Positions 22,298 to 33,845 of a stretch of 64,000 nt of DNA are shown here, one piece after another. Positions within the stretch are counted from its first letter, which is position 1; each line of letters begins with the position of its first letter. Origin of the DNA: Tiliqua scincoides (taxonomy: Eukaryota; Chordata; Lepidosauria; Squamata; Scincidae). The position numbers and the translations under genes are program-made. The stretch spans positions 3,897,563 to 3,961,562 of the forward strand of contig NC_089825.1 in NCBI RefSeq assembly GCF_035046505.1, written 5' to 3'. A model generated the notes under the pieces. It was not told the origin of the DNA and searched no databases. It saw nothing but the letters and a program-made list of their open reading frames with translations.

Positions 22298-23642
22298 ATT
22301 CTAAGAAAATTGTCCACAGGAAAAGTGCTCACAGAAAAAAACTCCAAGGTCATAATTACCCACATGGAAAATTGCTCACATGAATAAGCAATTATATATT
22401 TTTTATATTTTTATGTATATTAAAAACATATTAAAATATTTCATATTCATATGCAACAATGTGCATTGTGATTTTATCAAGTATATTTCCTCTTTTTCAC
22501 CTCTAGGTGACTTGCCTGTGCATTAGCCAGTGTTAATTTGTGGCAAGCCAGGTCCCTCTGCAGACCATCAGATAGAAACTGCACACTGGAATGACTGTAG
22601 TGGAATAGGAAAGGGAGTGTTATGAAATCCCTCACAACAGTTGTACAGGGGGTTCTGTTTCAAAAACACCTGCAGATAACTGAATCTGTGTATAAAGGGA
22701 AACCCCACCCCCCTCCAGAGGCTAGGGGAGTGCCTCCGGTGGGTCTTCTGAGCCCTGGAGAGGCCACACGCATCCGCCCTCAGTCTCTCTAGGCCTCAGA
22801 ATGACAATCAGAAGTGAAAAAATCACCTCTGGTTTTTTTGGTAAAACCAGAAGTGATGGTTTTTCATTTATGATCGTCATTCTCAACCCTGTAGGGGCTG
22901 AGGGTGGGTATGGCCTCTTTGGGGCTTAGAAGACCTTCCGGAGGTGAGGGGAGTTCTTAATTTATAATTGTCTTTTGAACTTCGCAGAGGCCACAGGCGA
23001 ACATGCATGGTCCCTCCGGGGCTTAGAAGACCCTCCGGAGATGAGGGAGCACAGTTCCCCTCGCCTCCAGAGGGTGGGGGACACAGGGGAACCCTCTGCG
23101 GCTAACAGAAACTGCAGATGTGAATACAGGGACCCCTGTACTTCTTGGTGACTGTTCCAGGCCTGCAACATGATGATTCCATATAGGAAACTGAGGATCT
23201 CTACCTGCTGCACCCTCAATATATGTGGAAACGGAGTATGTAAGCACCTCATCATAGGTTTCTTTATCTGGAAATTTGGCAGCAAGCTGATCAAAAACCC
23301 TTTTCAAATCAAAGATTAATTCGACAAGAGACTTCATTGTAATTTTTATGTTCACATTTGTTTCATATTCAATCTTCAAGCCAAAATTGTTGATTTTCCT
23401 AATAAGACTTGTGAATATGAGAATGTGTGGGCATTTTTCCTACTGAAAATGAATTAATACACTTATTGTATTAATATGAATTTATAACATGGCAAAATTT
23501 TATTTTATTCATAAGATATTGAAAACAATATAAAACATAGGTAATAACTATTCATTCTCATAACATTTATGGCAGTGGGGTATTTTCTGTGAACAATTTT
23601 TCTGTGGGCAATTTTATTGTGGGCAATTTTCTGGTCACCAAC
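22298..23642 (-). mobile_element. MULE (FLYWCH-like) DNA transposon remnant
   Basis: The two ends share inverted sub-repeats: AGAAAATTGTCCACAGG on the left, and on the right the complement of GTGGGCAATTTTCTGG with a second tandem unit. AAAACTG flanks both sides (22291-22297 and 23643-23649), a possible 7-bp target duplication. Inside on the minus strand (about 23379-23023) is a transposase remnant with FPDKETYDEVLTY, STYIEGAAGRDPQFPIWNHH and EQSPRST, matching the C-terminal region of MULE transposases from FLYWCH-associated elements. A MITE at 22646-23138 interrupts it. It is inactive. Confidence 0.6.
22646..23138. mobile_element. MITE nested in the MULE, TA target
   Basis: Ends CAGGGGGTTCTG and CAGGGACCCCTG are imperfect inverted repeats flanked by TA on both sides, as for Tc1/mariner/pogo elements. 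An internal unit GGGGCTTAGAAGACC occurs twice. A degenerate relative is near 39763-40129. Confidence 0.55.
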
Positions 23643-23879
23643 AAAACTGCAATGGTTGGGACTGGCTAAACAAGATAGCTTCACATGTGTGCTGGTTTTG
23701 TTAGGCCTTGCCTGGTAGTTGCATCACTACCATTGAATTTCCTCTAAGTAGATGACTTGCACCCCCAACTTCACCTTGATAGGTGAGGGTACCCTAAGAC
23801 CCAGCTGGCTGGCCAGGTTAGCCTCAGTCCTAAGACTTGGTGGCCATTCATCACAATCCCAGGTGATCCGGCCACTCCC

Positions 23880-24440
23880 AATTACCAGGTGCCCAAGGTG
23901 GTTTACAACATTCATAAAGTCGCCATAACAGCAGTACAAACATTTAAAAAACAACAGAAGTAAAAACAACCTGGATTAATAGTAAACAAATCTAACAACC
24001 CACAAAAGGACCAGAAAACATAAACAAAGTGAGGAAAATGGAAACAAAAACCAGCAGAAGACAGGCTGAACGAAAGAAGCACATTTTTAGCCCCTGCTGA
24101 AAGGCTAGCAGGGAGGGTGTAGAACATAACACAATTGGGAGGGAATTCCACAATAATGGTGCTGCTTTTGTTGCTGCTAGTCGGGCTGCAGCCAAAGGCA
24201 GCATTCGCAGAAAGTCCTCTCTTTGGACAACCAGCCAGTTCATATGGAAGAAGATAGTTCCTTGGGTCCCCCAACCCAAAGCCATAAAGGGCTTGAAAGG
24301 TCAAAATGAGAAACTTGGATTGGGCTTGCCAATGGAGTGGCAGCCAGTGCAACTACAGTCAAATTGCTCTGCTCCCAAGACCATGTGGACCTCTGCCTTC
24401 TGCAATAAGGTCTCCAGTCAGTCTTCAAGGGCATTCCCAC
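23880..24440 (-). mobile_element. L2-clade LINE 3' part
   Basis: Minus-strand frames give LHWQAQSKFLILTFQALYG and further decayed C-terminal blocks, as in the LHWLPV...FKALHGL region of L2-type reverse transcriptases. A 3' UTR follows with the CCAAGGTGGTTTACAAC tail (complement). 5'-truncated and broken. Confidence 0.7.
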
Positions 24441-25391
24441 CTAGAGCATGTTACAGTTCTTGAGTTCTGATGTCGCTGAGGCTATGAAGGCTCTTGGTTG
24501 CTCCTCTCTCCGTGAAAGATTCCTCCGACAGCAAGGAGGTCCTTTGTTGCTGACAGGAGTAGTTGGAGCTGTTGGAACCTCAGTTTCCGCCATCATGGGT
24601 CAGTCAAAGCTTTCATGTTTTTCAAAATTCAAGGCTGTCATGTCTTTCTCTCATACAAGCTAGTGGGAGGAGACTACTGCTTTTTAAAACCTAAACAGGC
24701 TTTGCTTTTAAAGCCAAGGAGAGGACAAGCTGTGGCAAAGCAGGGTTTTGTCAGGAGATGGTCTAGGGTGCCAGCTTATCTCCTCTGAGATAAGAACTCC
24801 TCCTGAGATAAGAATCTCCTCCTCGGAACTCATGGATATCAAAAACCATATGAATTTTCCTACTATACGTTCAAAACCCCTGTGAAAGATTCGGAAGTCA
24901 TGGATTAAAAAGTGGGAAAGGTTCTTGGTTTATTCTGTGGAGAAAAGCTCACAGATAAGGGAACCTGCATGGGTTTTGCATCCAAATGTGGAGTTATTCT
25001 ATGGGAAATGCTTGTATCCACTTGAATTTTACATATTTGGTCTGGGCAGTCTCACCCCCTTTCCCCATCGCATTGTGTTCAGTGGGGAATGGATGCTGTG
25101 CTATTGTGTTTGAATTGGGACTTTAGATCACACCACAAAGGCTAAAGTGCAGGACAGATTCATTTTGAACTGCTTGTTTGGATGATCTGTTGTCAAAGGG
25201 TGATGAGATGCATGACTCCTTGAGCAACTCCCTTCCTGGTATAGCTGAGGATTGGTGGGCCGAGCAGTTGTGTTCTGGCCTGGAGGAGAGCAGGTGCTGA
25301 AGTGCTGGTGGTGGTGCTGAAGTGGAAAGGTTCAGCTGGCCATCAGACCATCGACCAAGAAGGCCCAAGTCTGTGACTGTTGTGCTTGCAG

Positions 25392-25518
25392 GTGCCGGTG
25401 ACTTTTGAGGACAACTCTGTCTACTTCTCGGAGCAGGAGTGGGGAAAACTGGACGAGTGGCAGAAGGAGCTGTATAAGAACGTGATGAGGAGCAACTACG
25501 AGTCGTTGGTCTCTCTGG
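25392..25518 (+). CDS. Gene B exon 3: KRAB-A box
   Basis: A 127-nt exon, acceptor TGTGCTTGCAG, donor GTAAAG, phase 0 in and 1 out. It encodes [17 protein letters not shown], then [20 protein letters not shown]. The KRAB fold positions (F, W, Y, NY) are kept, but the Asp-Val pair is Asp-Asn and the MLE triplet is MRS. Those positions are important for TRIM28 binding in standard KRAB domains, so TRIM28-dependent silencing is unlikely. Variant boxes like this are typical of the DUF3669 family. Confidence 0.95.
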
Positions 25519-27183
25519 GTAAAGACTGAGATTTTTCCCTTTTTTGGCACTGATGTGAAGCTTGAGGCTTGTCCTGCTGGGCTTCTCCCTGAGCGGACGC
25601 CTTCTTCCCTTGGTACCACTGAAACACTTGAAGCACGTTGGGGATCCCTTGAGCAGTTCTAGTGCCCGTAACCCAGTTTGCCTGTTCATTGTCTTGCTTC
25701 AGTTTTCCTCTGAATTTTATTTTGGGTGAGGGAGCACAGACCGTGTCAACCCCTTTCTGAATTGGTGCGTGACGTACCACATATGATAGCCTGTGTGCTG
25801 GTGAGGGGGTTTCACACAGGCACTGAGGAGGAGACTCTGCTGGGCAAGTGTTCTTGGGCGTGGAAGAGAGCTGTTGCTGAGCAAGGGAGAATTGGCTGTG
25901 AGCACAAAATATTTAATGCCAGTGTCCCCTTGAATTTAAAGTCAGGAGGTGGCTTAATGAGGTTGTTATTTCAGCAATATATTACCCTGCGTTTCAGCCC
26001 CAAGAGAGTCCCAGAGTGGACAACAGGCTGAACACAGCAGTGGATAGTAAAAAAGAAGAGTCTTGGCACTGGAAAGGTGTTGGAGAGCAGGTGGCAGTGT
26101 CACCTTCCTTGGCTGGCGTGTCTGGAAGGCTGAAATCCAGCCAAGCGCCTTCCTCTGCGGGGAGGGAGGGAGGGAGGATTGTACTCTGAAGCACCTGACT
26201 GTGCCCAGTTCTCATCTTTATTCTATTTATTTATTTATACATACATACATACACATATACATACCCTGCCTTTCTACCACACTCAAGGGTACTCAAAGTG
26301 GCTTACTAAGTAAAACCAAATGTAGATAAAACAATTCAAAAACATTATTAAAACACAACCAATGGATCACACTTAAAATTATGTTGCCTGTTGGATTATG
26401 GTAGAGTCTCACCAGAGTGATTTGACTGTGCCAGTTTTGCACCAGGCCAACTTTTTGAGGGAGGATGAAAATGTGTGTGGTGTTCAGATGTGCCCCATGG
26501 GCAGGAGGTAGGACTTTCGACAGCAGAGAGAGCCCTTCATCTTGAATCGGTTTGCTTTGCTGTGACAAATGTCAGCTTTTGCCCCATGAGATCATATGCA
26601 GAGACCGCACACATCTCACTAGGTTCAACTGTTTTAAGAAGTATTATATAAGCTCTGCAAGCTGACTTGATAACTTATTTCAGAAATGGACCTCCTGTCG
26701 GTTCATTGTGCCGAACAGTAAGAGAATTGGGCTGAAGTCAGCTCCTGGTAATCTTTCTTGTGTTGTCCCCCCACTCAGGCTCATGTTATCTCAGTGTCTT
26801 CTCTGCTGTCATCTCCCCATTACTCCTTGTCTTCCCTCAGGTTCAGTCTTCCCCTTTTCCTCCAGGGAAACCTGGTCAGCAGAACCTTTGCTGGGCAACC
26901 CTAGTCTAACTGAAGCAGCCATTCCACGTTGCCTCTTCTGTCCAGGGACTCATTTGTCTGTTCCAGATTTCCTTTTCCTGTCCTTACTTCAGCTGTCAGT
27001 AGTTGATTGTAGCACCTCTGGATAGAGCTCGTGTCAGTTCTGTGTAGCCTCAACACACCAGGCTCTAAATACACATTTAGTAGAGACTGCAGTGCCCTCC
27101 ACATTCTCCTTTATCACATTAACATAATTATTTCCTGCTCGGTGCAAAACATGGGCAAAAAGAGTGTTACCTTTCACCAACAG
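25519..27183 (+). other. Gene B intron 3
   Basis: No exon seen. About 26221-26350 resembles an L2-type LINE tail (TTTATTTATTTATACATAC, then CTTTCTACC and ACTCAAAGTGGCTTAC). A GGGA microsatellite lies at 26160-26176. Confidence 0.4.
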
Positions 27184-27300
27184 ACTGCGCAATTGCTAAA
27201 CCTGACCTTCTGTCCCGAATTGAGCAAGGAGAACATCCCTGTGAACAGGAGGAAGAAGAGACCTCCAAGGAGAAAGAGATTTCTGCAGAACCCAACCCAG
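27184..27300 (+). CDS. Gene B exon 4: KRAB-B box
   Basis: A 117-nt exon, acceptor TCACCAACAG, donor GTAAGA, phase 1/1. It encodes DCAIAKPDLLSRIEQGEHPC followed by a Glu/Lys-rich tail. This is a near-consensus KRAB-B box, better kept than that of gene A. Confidence 0.95.
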
Positions 27301-27453
27301 GTAAGAAGCTGATGCAAAGGCATTGATCAGCCTGTGCCAGGAAATGTTGCTGAGCAAGATCGGATGATTCTGCTTTTCGTTTCAACCCCTGGTGCAATTC
27401 TCTTTCCTCTACCTACCTGTCTACATAATTTGAAAATACCCAGATTTCTCCAA

Positions 27454-27527
27454 GGCTGCAATCTTATATACTTGGAAGAAAGCCCTATTCAACACACATC
27501 TGAGTAGACATGCAGAGGGTTGTGCTA
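27454..27527. repeat. Short ~85-bp palindromic repeat, copy
   Basis: Degenerate copy with GGCTGCAATCTTATATAC and CATCTGAGTAGACATGCAG motifs. Confidence 0.5.
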
Positions 27528-27792
27528 TAAGAAAGATGTCTCGTGCCTGGTGTAATTTGAGCTCATCTTGGCGTGGGGTTGTAAAACTAGCACAGGGAAA
27601 AATCCAGAGACCTTGGCTGGTCTTTGTGCTCCCAGTGTGGAGCTGCACTTGTGGTTGCAAAGCAGAAGGATGGAGCAATTTTGAACTCCTCTGAAATGTC
27701 AAGCTGATATCGGAAGGGAGCTTAGTAAGTAGTTTATATGGGCTCAAAATATCTGGATAAACTCTCTCTCTCGTCTGTGTATTCCAAAACAG

Positions 27793-27900
27793 AAGCGTTG
27801 GTTTTTAGGCCTAACCTGAACTGCCAGATTGAAAGAGGAGAAAATGTTGGAGACCAAGACAAAGCTGATGGACGGGCAGTCCTGAGTGATTCCAGTGCAG
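27793..27900 (+). CDS. Gene B exon 5: second KRAB-B-like exon
   Basis: A 108-nt exon with acceptor CCAAAACAG and donor GTGAGT, phase 1/1. It encodes EALVFRPNLNCQIERGEN and an acidic tail. The stretch RPNLNCQIERGEN lines up with KPDLLSRIEQGEH of exon 4 at the same distance from the exon start, which points to an exon duplication. Function unknown. Confidence 0.8.
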
Positions 27901-28433
27901 GTGAGTGAAAAGATGACAGCAGCTGTGGGTGTGCCAGGTTCTTCAGAGTTAATGGGAAATCAGACTGTTTGTAGAAAGAGACTGTCACACAGTGTGCTTG
28001 AGGAGGTAGGGTCTAGTTTGTCCTTACGTTTGGTTTTTGCAATGAAAATGTAAAGTTACTGCAGTTGCCGAAAGAGAATTCTTACAAAAAGAGGGTATAA
28101 GAAAACAGTGCTTGTTCTACACAGTTCGGCTTGCTAAATGCTAAATATATTTGGCTGAGAAATTAAATCTGGTTTCTGTACTTTTTCCTGAAGTTGTGCG
28201 AACAGAGCAACTTCATCAGCCCCTTGTGTTGTCATGTGCTCCTGGTAGAAATGTCTTGCTCTGGTCTGTGGGCTCCTTTTTCAAATCGCAGTATGGGAGG
28301 AGATGTGCCTGTTGCACCCTGCCAGGGGCTTTCTCAGATTCTTCAGGAATTTAGAAGGTTGCTTGTACTGCTGCTCCAAGGAAAAGCGAATGGACCAGTG
28401 CTGAGCCAGTCTAACTGCTCTTTTGTTGAACAG

Positions 28434-28547
28434 ACTATGAAATGGCGGGGTCCTCCTTTGGCTCTCAAGCAAGGAGGGACCAAGAGCTGACCCTTGAGGG
28501 CCCGGAGGCTGCTGAGGGGGATGGGCTGCACCTCAAGTCCAGGATGG
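28434..28547 (+). CDS. Gene B exon 6: linker
   Basis: A 114-nt exon, acceptor TTTGTTGAACAG, donor GTGAGT, phase 1/1. It encodes DYEMAGSSFGSQARRD and an acidic stretch (LEGPEAAEGDG). It lacks the Psi-K-x-E motif of the equivalent exons in genes A, C and D. Confidence 0.8.
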
Positions 28548-28762
28548 GTGAGTTGTGTGCCTGGCAGTTGGAGGCCTCCGGAATGGTGGTGGCCTTGGGC
28601 CCCAGTCCTTGGGGCCCCCAGGCCAACTGAGCCAGGACTTGCTGCTGCCTTCAGGGTCACTGACTGAGGCAGCCCCTCATCTGAAGCAGAATTGCTCTTG
28701 TCCAGTGTACAGTGAGGCACAGCCTACTAAGGGAGAAGGGAAAAGGTATGTTACTTCAGTCA

Positions 28763-28925
28763 GGTCCTATCCTATCCAACTTTGCAGTGCAGTGTCAAGG
28801 TAAAGGAGCAAACATTCCCTTCCTTACCTTGTGGAGGCCTCTGTGACTGCCCCCCACCACAGGATGTGGCTTGTGCCCATTGGCACAGCTGCATCAGCAT
28901 TTGAAAGTTGGATACGATTGGGCCC
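28763..28925. mobile_element. Palindromic MITE, PIF/Harbinger-like
   Basis: Left CCTATCCAACTTTGCAGTG and right CATTTGAAAGTTGGATACG pair as inverted repeats. TCA flanks both sides (28760-28762 and 28926-28928), a 3-bp duplication. Same family as 1996-2196 and 42469-42637. Confidence 0.6.
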
Positions 28926-28928
28926 TCA

Positions 28929-30314
28929 GTCACATCCCACTTGCAGTGTGTCTGAAACCTGCCTGCCTCTGCAGTTTGCTGTTCCACCCCCTTTTGTGAA
29001 TTCTGCTGTCATGTTTATTGCTTGCTGAATTACTGTGGGTTGTTTTGTTCTCAGGCTCCTTTTTACATTTCCACTTTGCAATCTAACTGTGCCTAGAGGT
29101 AAGGCTGCTCTCCCAATTCTCCATCGATTTGACTGCTCTGCTCACTAGAGCTCTCTTCTGCCTGCTCAGTGACTGTGGTCTGGCAGGCTGGTCTGTGTCA
29201 CTTCAAGCACCTTTGTTGTTATGGCCCGAGTGCCTTTTGGCCAGTGATCCTTACAGACAGTGCCACACACTTGGGGAAAGGGGACAGCAAGGGTGTGGCT
29301 AAAGGAGCAGCGACACGAAGGGCCGTCTGCTCTGCTAAATGGTGCTTGAAGTGAGTCGGTTTAATGCTGTGAAAAGCCAAGTGCTACAATTAGAATGAGC
29401 AAATCCATGTCAATGAGAGGTGGAGAGGGGAAAAAGCACACTGTCTTGCCTGACCCTGTGCCGGTTTCCAAGAGCCCCCTGGCATAAAACTGATTTCTGC
29501 AGTCAAGAAGGTCTTGTTTTGGCTTTTTAAAGAAAAGCTGGGATTTCCAGGCTGCTGAGTTCTGTGCCATCTACAAGGTTCCTTGGTGGCTTGATAAAAT
29601 CACAGGCACATCAGAAACTGGATGCTCTGGGCAGGCATTTCTGCTGTGCACTGTGTTGGTGGCCTTTGAATTATCCCAGCACTCTGAGGATGCTGGTGGT
29701 TACGAGGTTTTTGTTTTGCCCTTCTTGCATCAACCCTGTTTTTCCATTTTTTTGGTGTGGAGATGAGGGAGAGGGTGAGACATTCCATGGGCTAAATGTC
29801 CAAGCGACAGCATTCCAGTGAGACTTAGAGGGCCACATCCTGGCCCAGCTGTCCTGCCTTCAGCCTGTGTTTGTCCTGTTTGACCAGAAAGAAAGAGAGA
29901 GACTTGGCACCCGGGAGAAAGAAGGTGCTTTCGTGAGTTGGAGGGGGATCCATGAGTGCAGTCAGGGGGATCCAGGCAAGCACGTAATGGGGTGGGGGAG
30001 AAGGGCGGCTCGGGCTTAGGAAAGTGGTGGGTTTGGCAGCACTGGCACCCACAGACTCCTGTCCCCCTTCTGGGCCTGATCTGCCTGCACACTTCAACCC
30101 ATAGTGGTTGTCAGGGCTTACTTTAGGGCAAGGGAACAAATGTTCTCTTATCCCAAGGAGGCCCTCAGAGGCCAAAACTCCCTTGCAGGAAACAGCAGTA
30201 CCCATGTTGGCATTTCACAGGGGCTTAGCTGGGATTGGGAGGTTGTACAAGTGAGCGTTCAGACCGTTCACTTGTATGAGCCTGCACTAATCTTTTTCCT
30301 TTCCCTTTCCCCAG
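28929..30314 (+). other. Gene B last intron, unassigned
   Basis: No exon or clear repeat, apart from a fragment near 30105-30140 resembling the inner part of the Harbinger-like MITE. Confidence 0.3.
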
Positions 30315-31216
30315 AGGATGGGCTTGCCTTCAAGGCAGAAGTTCTCCAGGCTCAGAGGGCACTGTGCGAAAGCTTGGGGCTGCAGTGCACTGACGGAACT
30401 GTCCTCCATAGTCCCCACCAGGGCACATCCATTGGGAGTCGGTACAGCGCACTGATGCACCAGAGGCGGCATTCTGAGAGTCCAGGGGATGAGGCGGTGC
30501 CCGGCGAGGGGGGCTTGAGTGGCAGTGGCCCTGCTCCACCATACCAGCGGGACCGCCCAAGTGACAAGCCATTGGTGTGCCCCGAGTGCGGGAAAACCTT
30601 CCGGCTGCAGAAGAGCCTCCTGCTCCACCAGCAGAGCCACGCTGCAGAGGGCTGCTACAGGCCGCAGTGCGAGAAGAGCTTCACTTACAAGCAGCAGTTC
30701 ACCCTGCACCAGCGCATCCACACAGGAGGGGGAGCCTACACATCTGTGGCATGTGAGGAGACCTTCAAGCAGAGTCACAACCTGAAGTCCCTTCCTCGGG
30801 GAGCAGCCGGAGAGAAGCCATATGGCAGCACCAAGTGTGTGAAAACCTTCAACCTCAAGTCTGCCTACAGGCAGCACCAGAAGAGCCACGGGCGGGAGCG
30901 GCCGTACAAGTGTAACCGCTGCCCTGAGAGCTTCTCCCAGAAGAAGAGCCTCGTCACCCACCAGAGGCTGCACTCAGGGCGGGGCGGCAGCTCTCTGGCC
31001 TGCCTGTACTGCGGCAAGAGCTTCAGCCACCCCTCAGATCTGGTCCGACACCAGCGGATCCATACTGGGGAGAGGCCCTATCGGTGTGGCGAGTGTGACA
31101 AAAGCTTCACACAGAAGCAGCACCTCCTGCAACATCAGAAGATCCACCTGCGGGAGCAGAACCGGCTGATGGGCACTGCTGTCCGGGAGGCCCTGCTGGA
31201 CGCCATCTTCATCTAG
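30315..31216 (+). CDS. Gene B last exon: C2H2 finger array, partly degenerate
   Basis: Acceptor TTTCCCCAG, phase 1, stop TAG at 31214-31216. After a 90-residue linker (EDGLAFKAEVLQ...) come seven finger units. Units 1 (LVCPECGKTF), 5 (YKCNRCPESF), 6 (LACLYCGKSF) and 7 (YRCGECDKSF) have all four ligands. Unit 2 (CYRPQCEKSF) has a shifted first Cys (C-x4-C). Unit 3 (YTSVACEETF) lacks the first Cys and its two His. Unit 4 (YGSTKCVKTF) lacks the first Cys. So DNA contact would rest mainly on the last three fingers plus unit 1. The C-terminal tail LLDAIFI is short and hydrophobic. Confidence 0.93.
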
Positions 31217-31693
31217 GCTCCTCTCTGGCTGCAGCTCTGCAGTAGCCCCGGGGGTGTGGTGGGGGGCATCAACTGTTACCTCAGTAAAAGACACACAGGG
31301 CTTTGCAGGGGCCTTCCTGTAGTCTCCCTGCTAGCCTGGCGTTTAGGGTCCCGTAGGCTCGGTACTTTGATAGCAATTGGAACGTTTCTTTTTAATGAAG
31401 AGAGGCTCTCTAGGGAGCGTTCAGAGGGACTACAGCAGTGGAGTCGTGAGTAGCGAAGTGCTTCTGGGATTTGTCTTTCTGTCTGGTTTGGCGTGTACAA
31501 TACTGTAGCTGTCCCTCCCCAGCCTTGCCGTGTAGCCCTGAGCCACCAGAATGTGCTCACTCGGAACTGGCCGAGATGGAGTGCTGTGGATCCAGAGAGG
31601 GTGCTCCCTTTACCCTTCCTGTACACGTGGACTAGGAAAAAGGAACACTTTTATATATTTTCTGATTTTTTTTTTGTTCTGTGGAAACTGAAA

Positions 31694-31699
31694 AATAAA
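31694..31699 (+). terminator. Poly(A) signal of gene B
   Basis: AATAAA 478 bp after the stop. Two more AATAAA copies lie in a 26-bp direct repeat just downstream (31817-31842 and 31849-31874). Confidence 0.75.
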
Positions 31700-31715
31700 C
31701 TAGAACTGATGAGAA

Positions 31716-33845
31716 AAGAGAGCTGAGTGTTGGTGGTTAGTGAACATTTTTCTGCAGCAATCAGAACTTCTGGATGAACAAGTACGTTAAGTATTTCTTT
31801 ACCTCTTGGAAAGGCAAAAGCTGCAATAAAACTCCACTTGTTGTTTTTAAAGCTGCAATAAAACTCCACTTGTTAGAATCTGTACAAGGAGCAATGCACT
31901 CTGCCTAGAAGGCCCTGTTGGAAGGCTCCCAGCTGATGTAGAGGCGAGGCAGAAAGAGAGACCATCTCTGCTGCCCACCAGACCAGCTCCCAGGGGCAGG
32001 GTCCAGCTCTGCCCCAGAGAGCTTTTCCAGAACAGGTTTTGGCAGTTTGCCTGCACCGTGGTGTTGAATTTATCTTGGATCCCTTGACCCTGCTCAGTCC
32101 TGGGCTTGGTCTGCCTTCAGAAAGCTACTCCCTTGGCTTCTTTTCCCCGTGTATAAAACGGCAGTGACTTTGCCTCCCAAGTGGTGCGAGGGGACATGTG
32201 GGCTAGGGTGGTGTTGACACTCAGTATGTTGCTGATGCCCTAGGACTGCAGCTTGGTTGACACAACCCCTTTCCTTTCCCCAAGAGAAGTAGCAGAGCAT
32301 TTCTGGCTTGCCAGAGAGCTGTTCTTAAAGTTCACTTTCAAGCGCAGTGACAGCTGCTGTCAGGTGAAAATCTGCTTGATCCTGCCTTCTCCTCATTGCT
32401 GTGTTTTGGCAGAAGGATGCCAAAATGGAGGGGCTTTTGCCTTTGTTACCAAAAGGGGCAGTACAGCCAAGTATGGGCTGGGAGAAGCACCTCTTTCTTG
32501 GGAGAAATGTTGTGTGTGTTTCTCCCCCCCCCCCGGGGGATCTCTACATAACAGGTGTTCCTGCGGTCCTAATAGCTCTCTGTGACAGCAGTGAACAAAG
32601 GCCAGGAGAGTTGTCAATAGAATGTCTTCCCCCAGACTTCTAACTGCGGTGAGAAATTGTGTCTGTGCACAGACAGTTGACTATCTGCACTAAGGTTCTG
32701 TGCCTGCTTATCCCATCTAAGATGTGTGTTGTATAGCCCACACACACACACACTCTGGACCTGGGGAATCTTGACTTTGGTCTGGTTATCCTGACTGTCA
32801 GCAAGATGAGGCAGAAACTGGGGAAGGCTTGAAAGCAGAGAAGGGGATGAGGGAGGGTGGGAGGGTGTGGGGGTCTGCCATCCTATCTGATTCCTTTTCA
32901 AGTGGCAGTTCTTTTGTGTGCCCCCTGCTCTGGCTCCTTCACCAGCCTCTGGTCTGTTACCCTTCTGACATACATAGCCTTGGCATAAAACTGTCACCCC
33001 ACTAAAAGTCAGAGCTTTGGTAACCAACCTGCACCTGTCCCTACTTTATGGAACAGGCCTCCTCCGATGCATGGCTAAGGCTTCCCACCATGAGTCAGCA
33101 GAAGCAGTGGCCAACGGAGTGCATCCTGTAGATCTTGCAGCAACTTGGGTGTGTTGCCAGGTACCACCTGCACCTGGCAACACACCAGGATTCCCCCACT
33201 AGTGTTCTAAAAACATTGAACTGTGAGCTGCCCTGGGTACCTCCTTTGGGGTGGAGAGAGGTGATGGGGCAAGAAAGTTTTCAAATACATGTTTGCTGCT
33301 TTGCTTGCTGCTTTGCTTGCTGCTTGTGGTGAATCTCCTCCGCCATTCTCTTGCTTGTTCATGCAAGCTACAGGGATCCTTGAGCTTGAGCTACAGGGAT
33401 CCTTGAGCTCCTCAGCAGCCAAACTGGGACCTCGCCAGCTCAAGCAAGTTGGTGTGATCCACTAGCTTGGCAACTTCCCTTTGGTGACCTGATGCCAGGT
33501 TGTGTCTGAGCAAACAACATGAGGTTGGTTGAGGAGGCGCATCACATTCTGCCAAAAGATGGGGGCTGTTTCTTGATAGGCAGTGCCTTTTCTACCCCGT
33601 TTGCTTGCTTTTGCAGAACAGTCTCTTGGGGTCAGGAAGGCTCAGTAGAGAAATGTGTCTTTGGGAACTCCAGTGCAGGCAAGTTGACCTGACCCAATCG
33701 AGCAGAGCCGACTGGCTTTCTTTCTTCCATGCAAAGTGTTGGCAGCTTTGGCTACAGAGTTCCAGCCTTCAGGCACCTGGATGTAAAATTGCTGATTTTC
33801 TAACAAAACTACATGCTGCTTAAATTGCCCTCTGTGCAAGAAGAC
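31716..33845. other. Intergenic B-C, mostly unassigned
   Basis: No gene seen. There is a CA repeat at about 32739-32752. About 33205-33290 resembles an L2-type LINE tail (CTGTGAGCTGCCCTGGGTAC). Short tandem repeats lie at 33295-33330 (GCTGCTTTGCTT units) and 33365-33410 (GAGCTACAGGGATCCTT units). Confidence 0.4.

Larger units (their letters stand above)
15900..31720 (+). other. Gene B: DUF3669-KRAB zinc-finger gene, complete
   Basis: Gene-level entry. A non-coding first exon in the CpG island (ending near 16084) is followed by six coding exons: 18882-19271, 25392-25518, 27184-27300, 27793-27900, 28434-28547 and 30315-31216. The reading frame is continuous through all junctions and predicts 580 aa: DUF3669 (1-125), KRAB-A (126-168), KRAB-B (168-207), a second KRAB-B-like exon (207-243), a linker, then fingers. 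The exon order matches mammalian ZNF282/ZNF777-type genes. The product is predicted to be a nuclear regulator. Introns hold a MULE remnant and several MITEs, all outside coding exons. The exact mammalian counterpart is not assigned. Confidence 0.88.

Noticed and set aside
26160-26280. CRISPR-like or tandem array
   Set aside because: Simple GGGA and ATAC microsatellites only; no spaced repeats, and this is eukaryotic DNA.
30287-30973. Minus-strand 228-codon frame
   Set aside because: Antisense shadow of the gene B finger exon.
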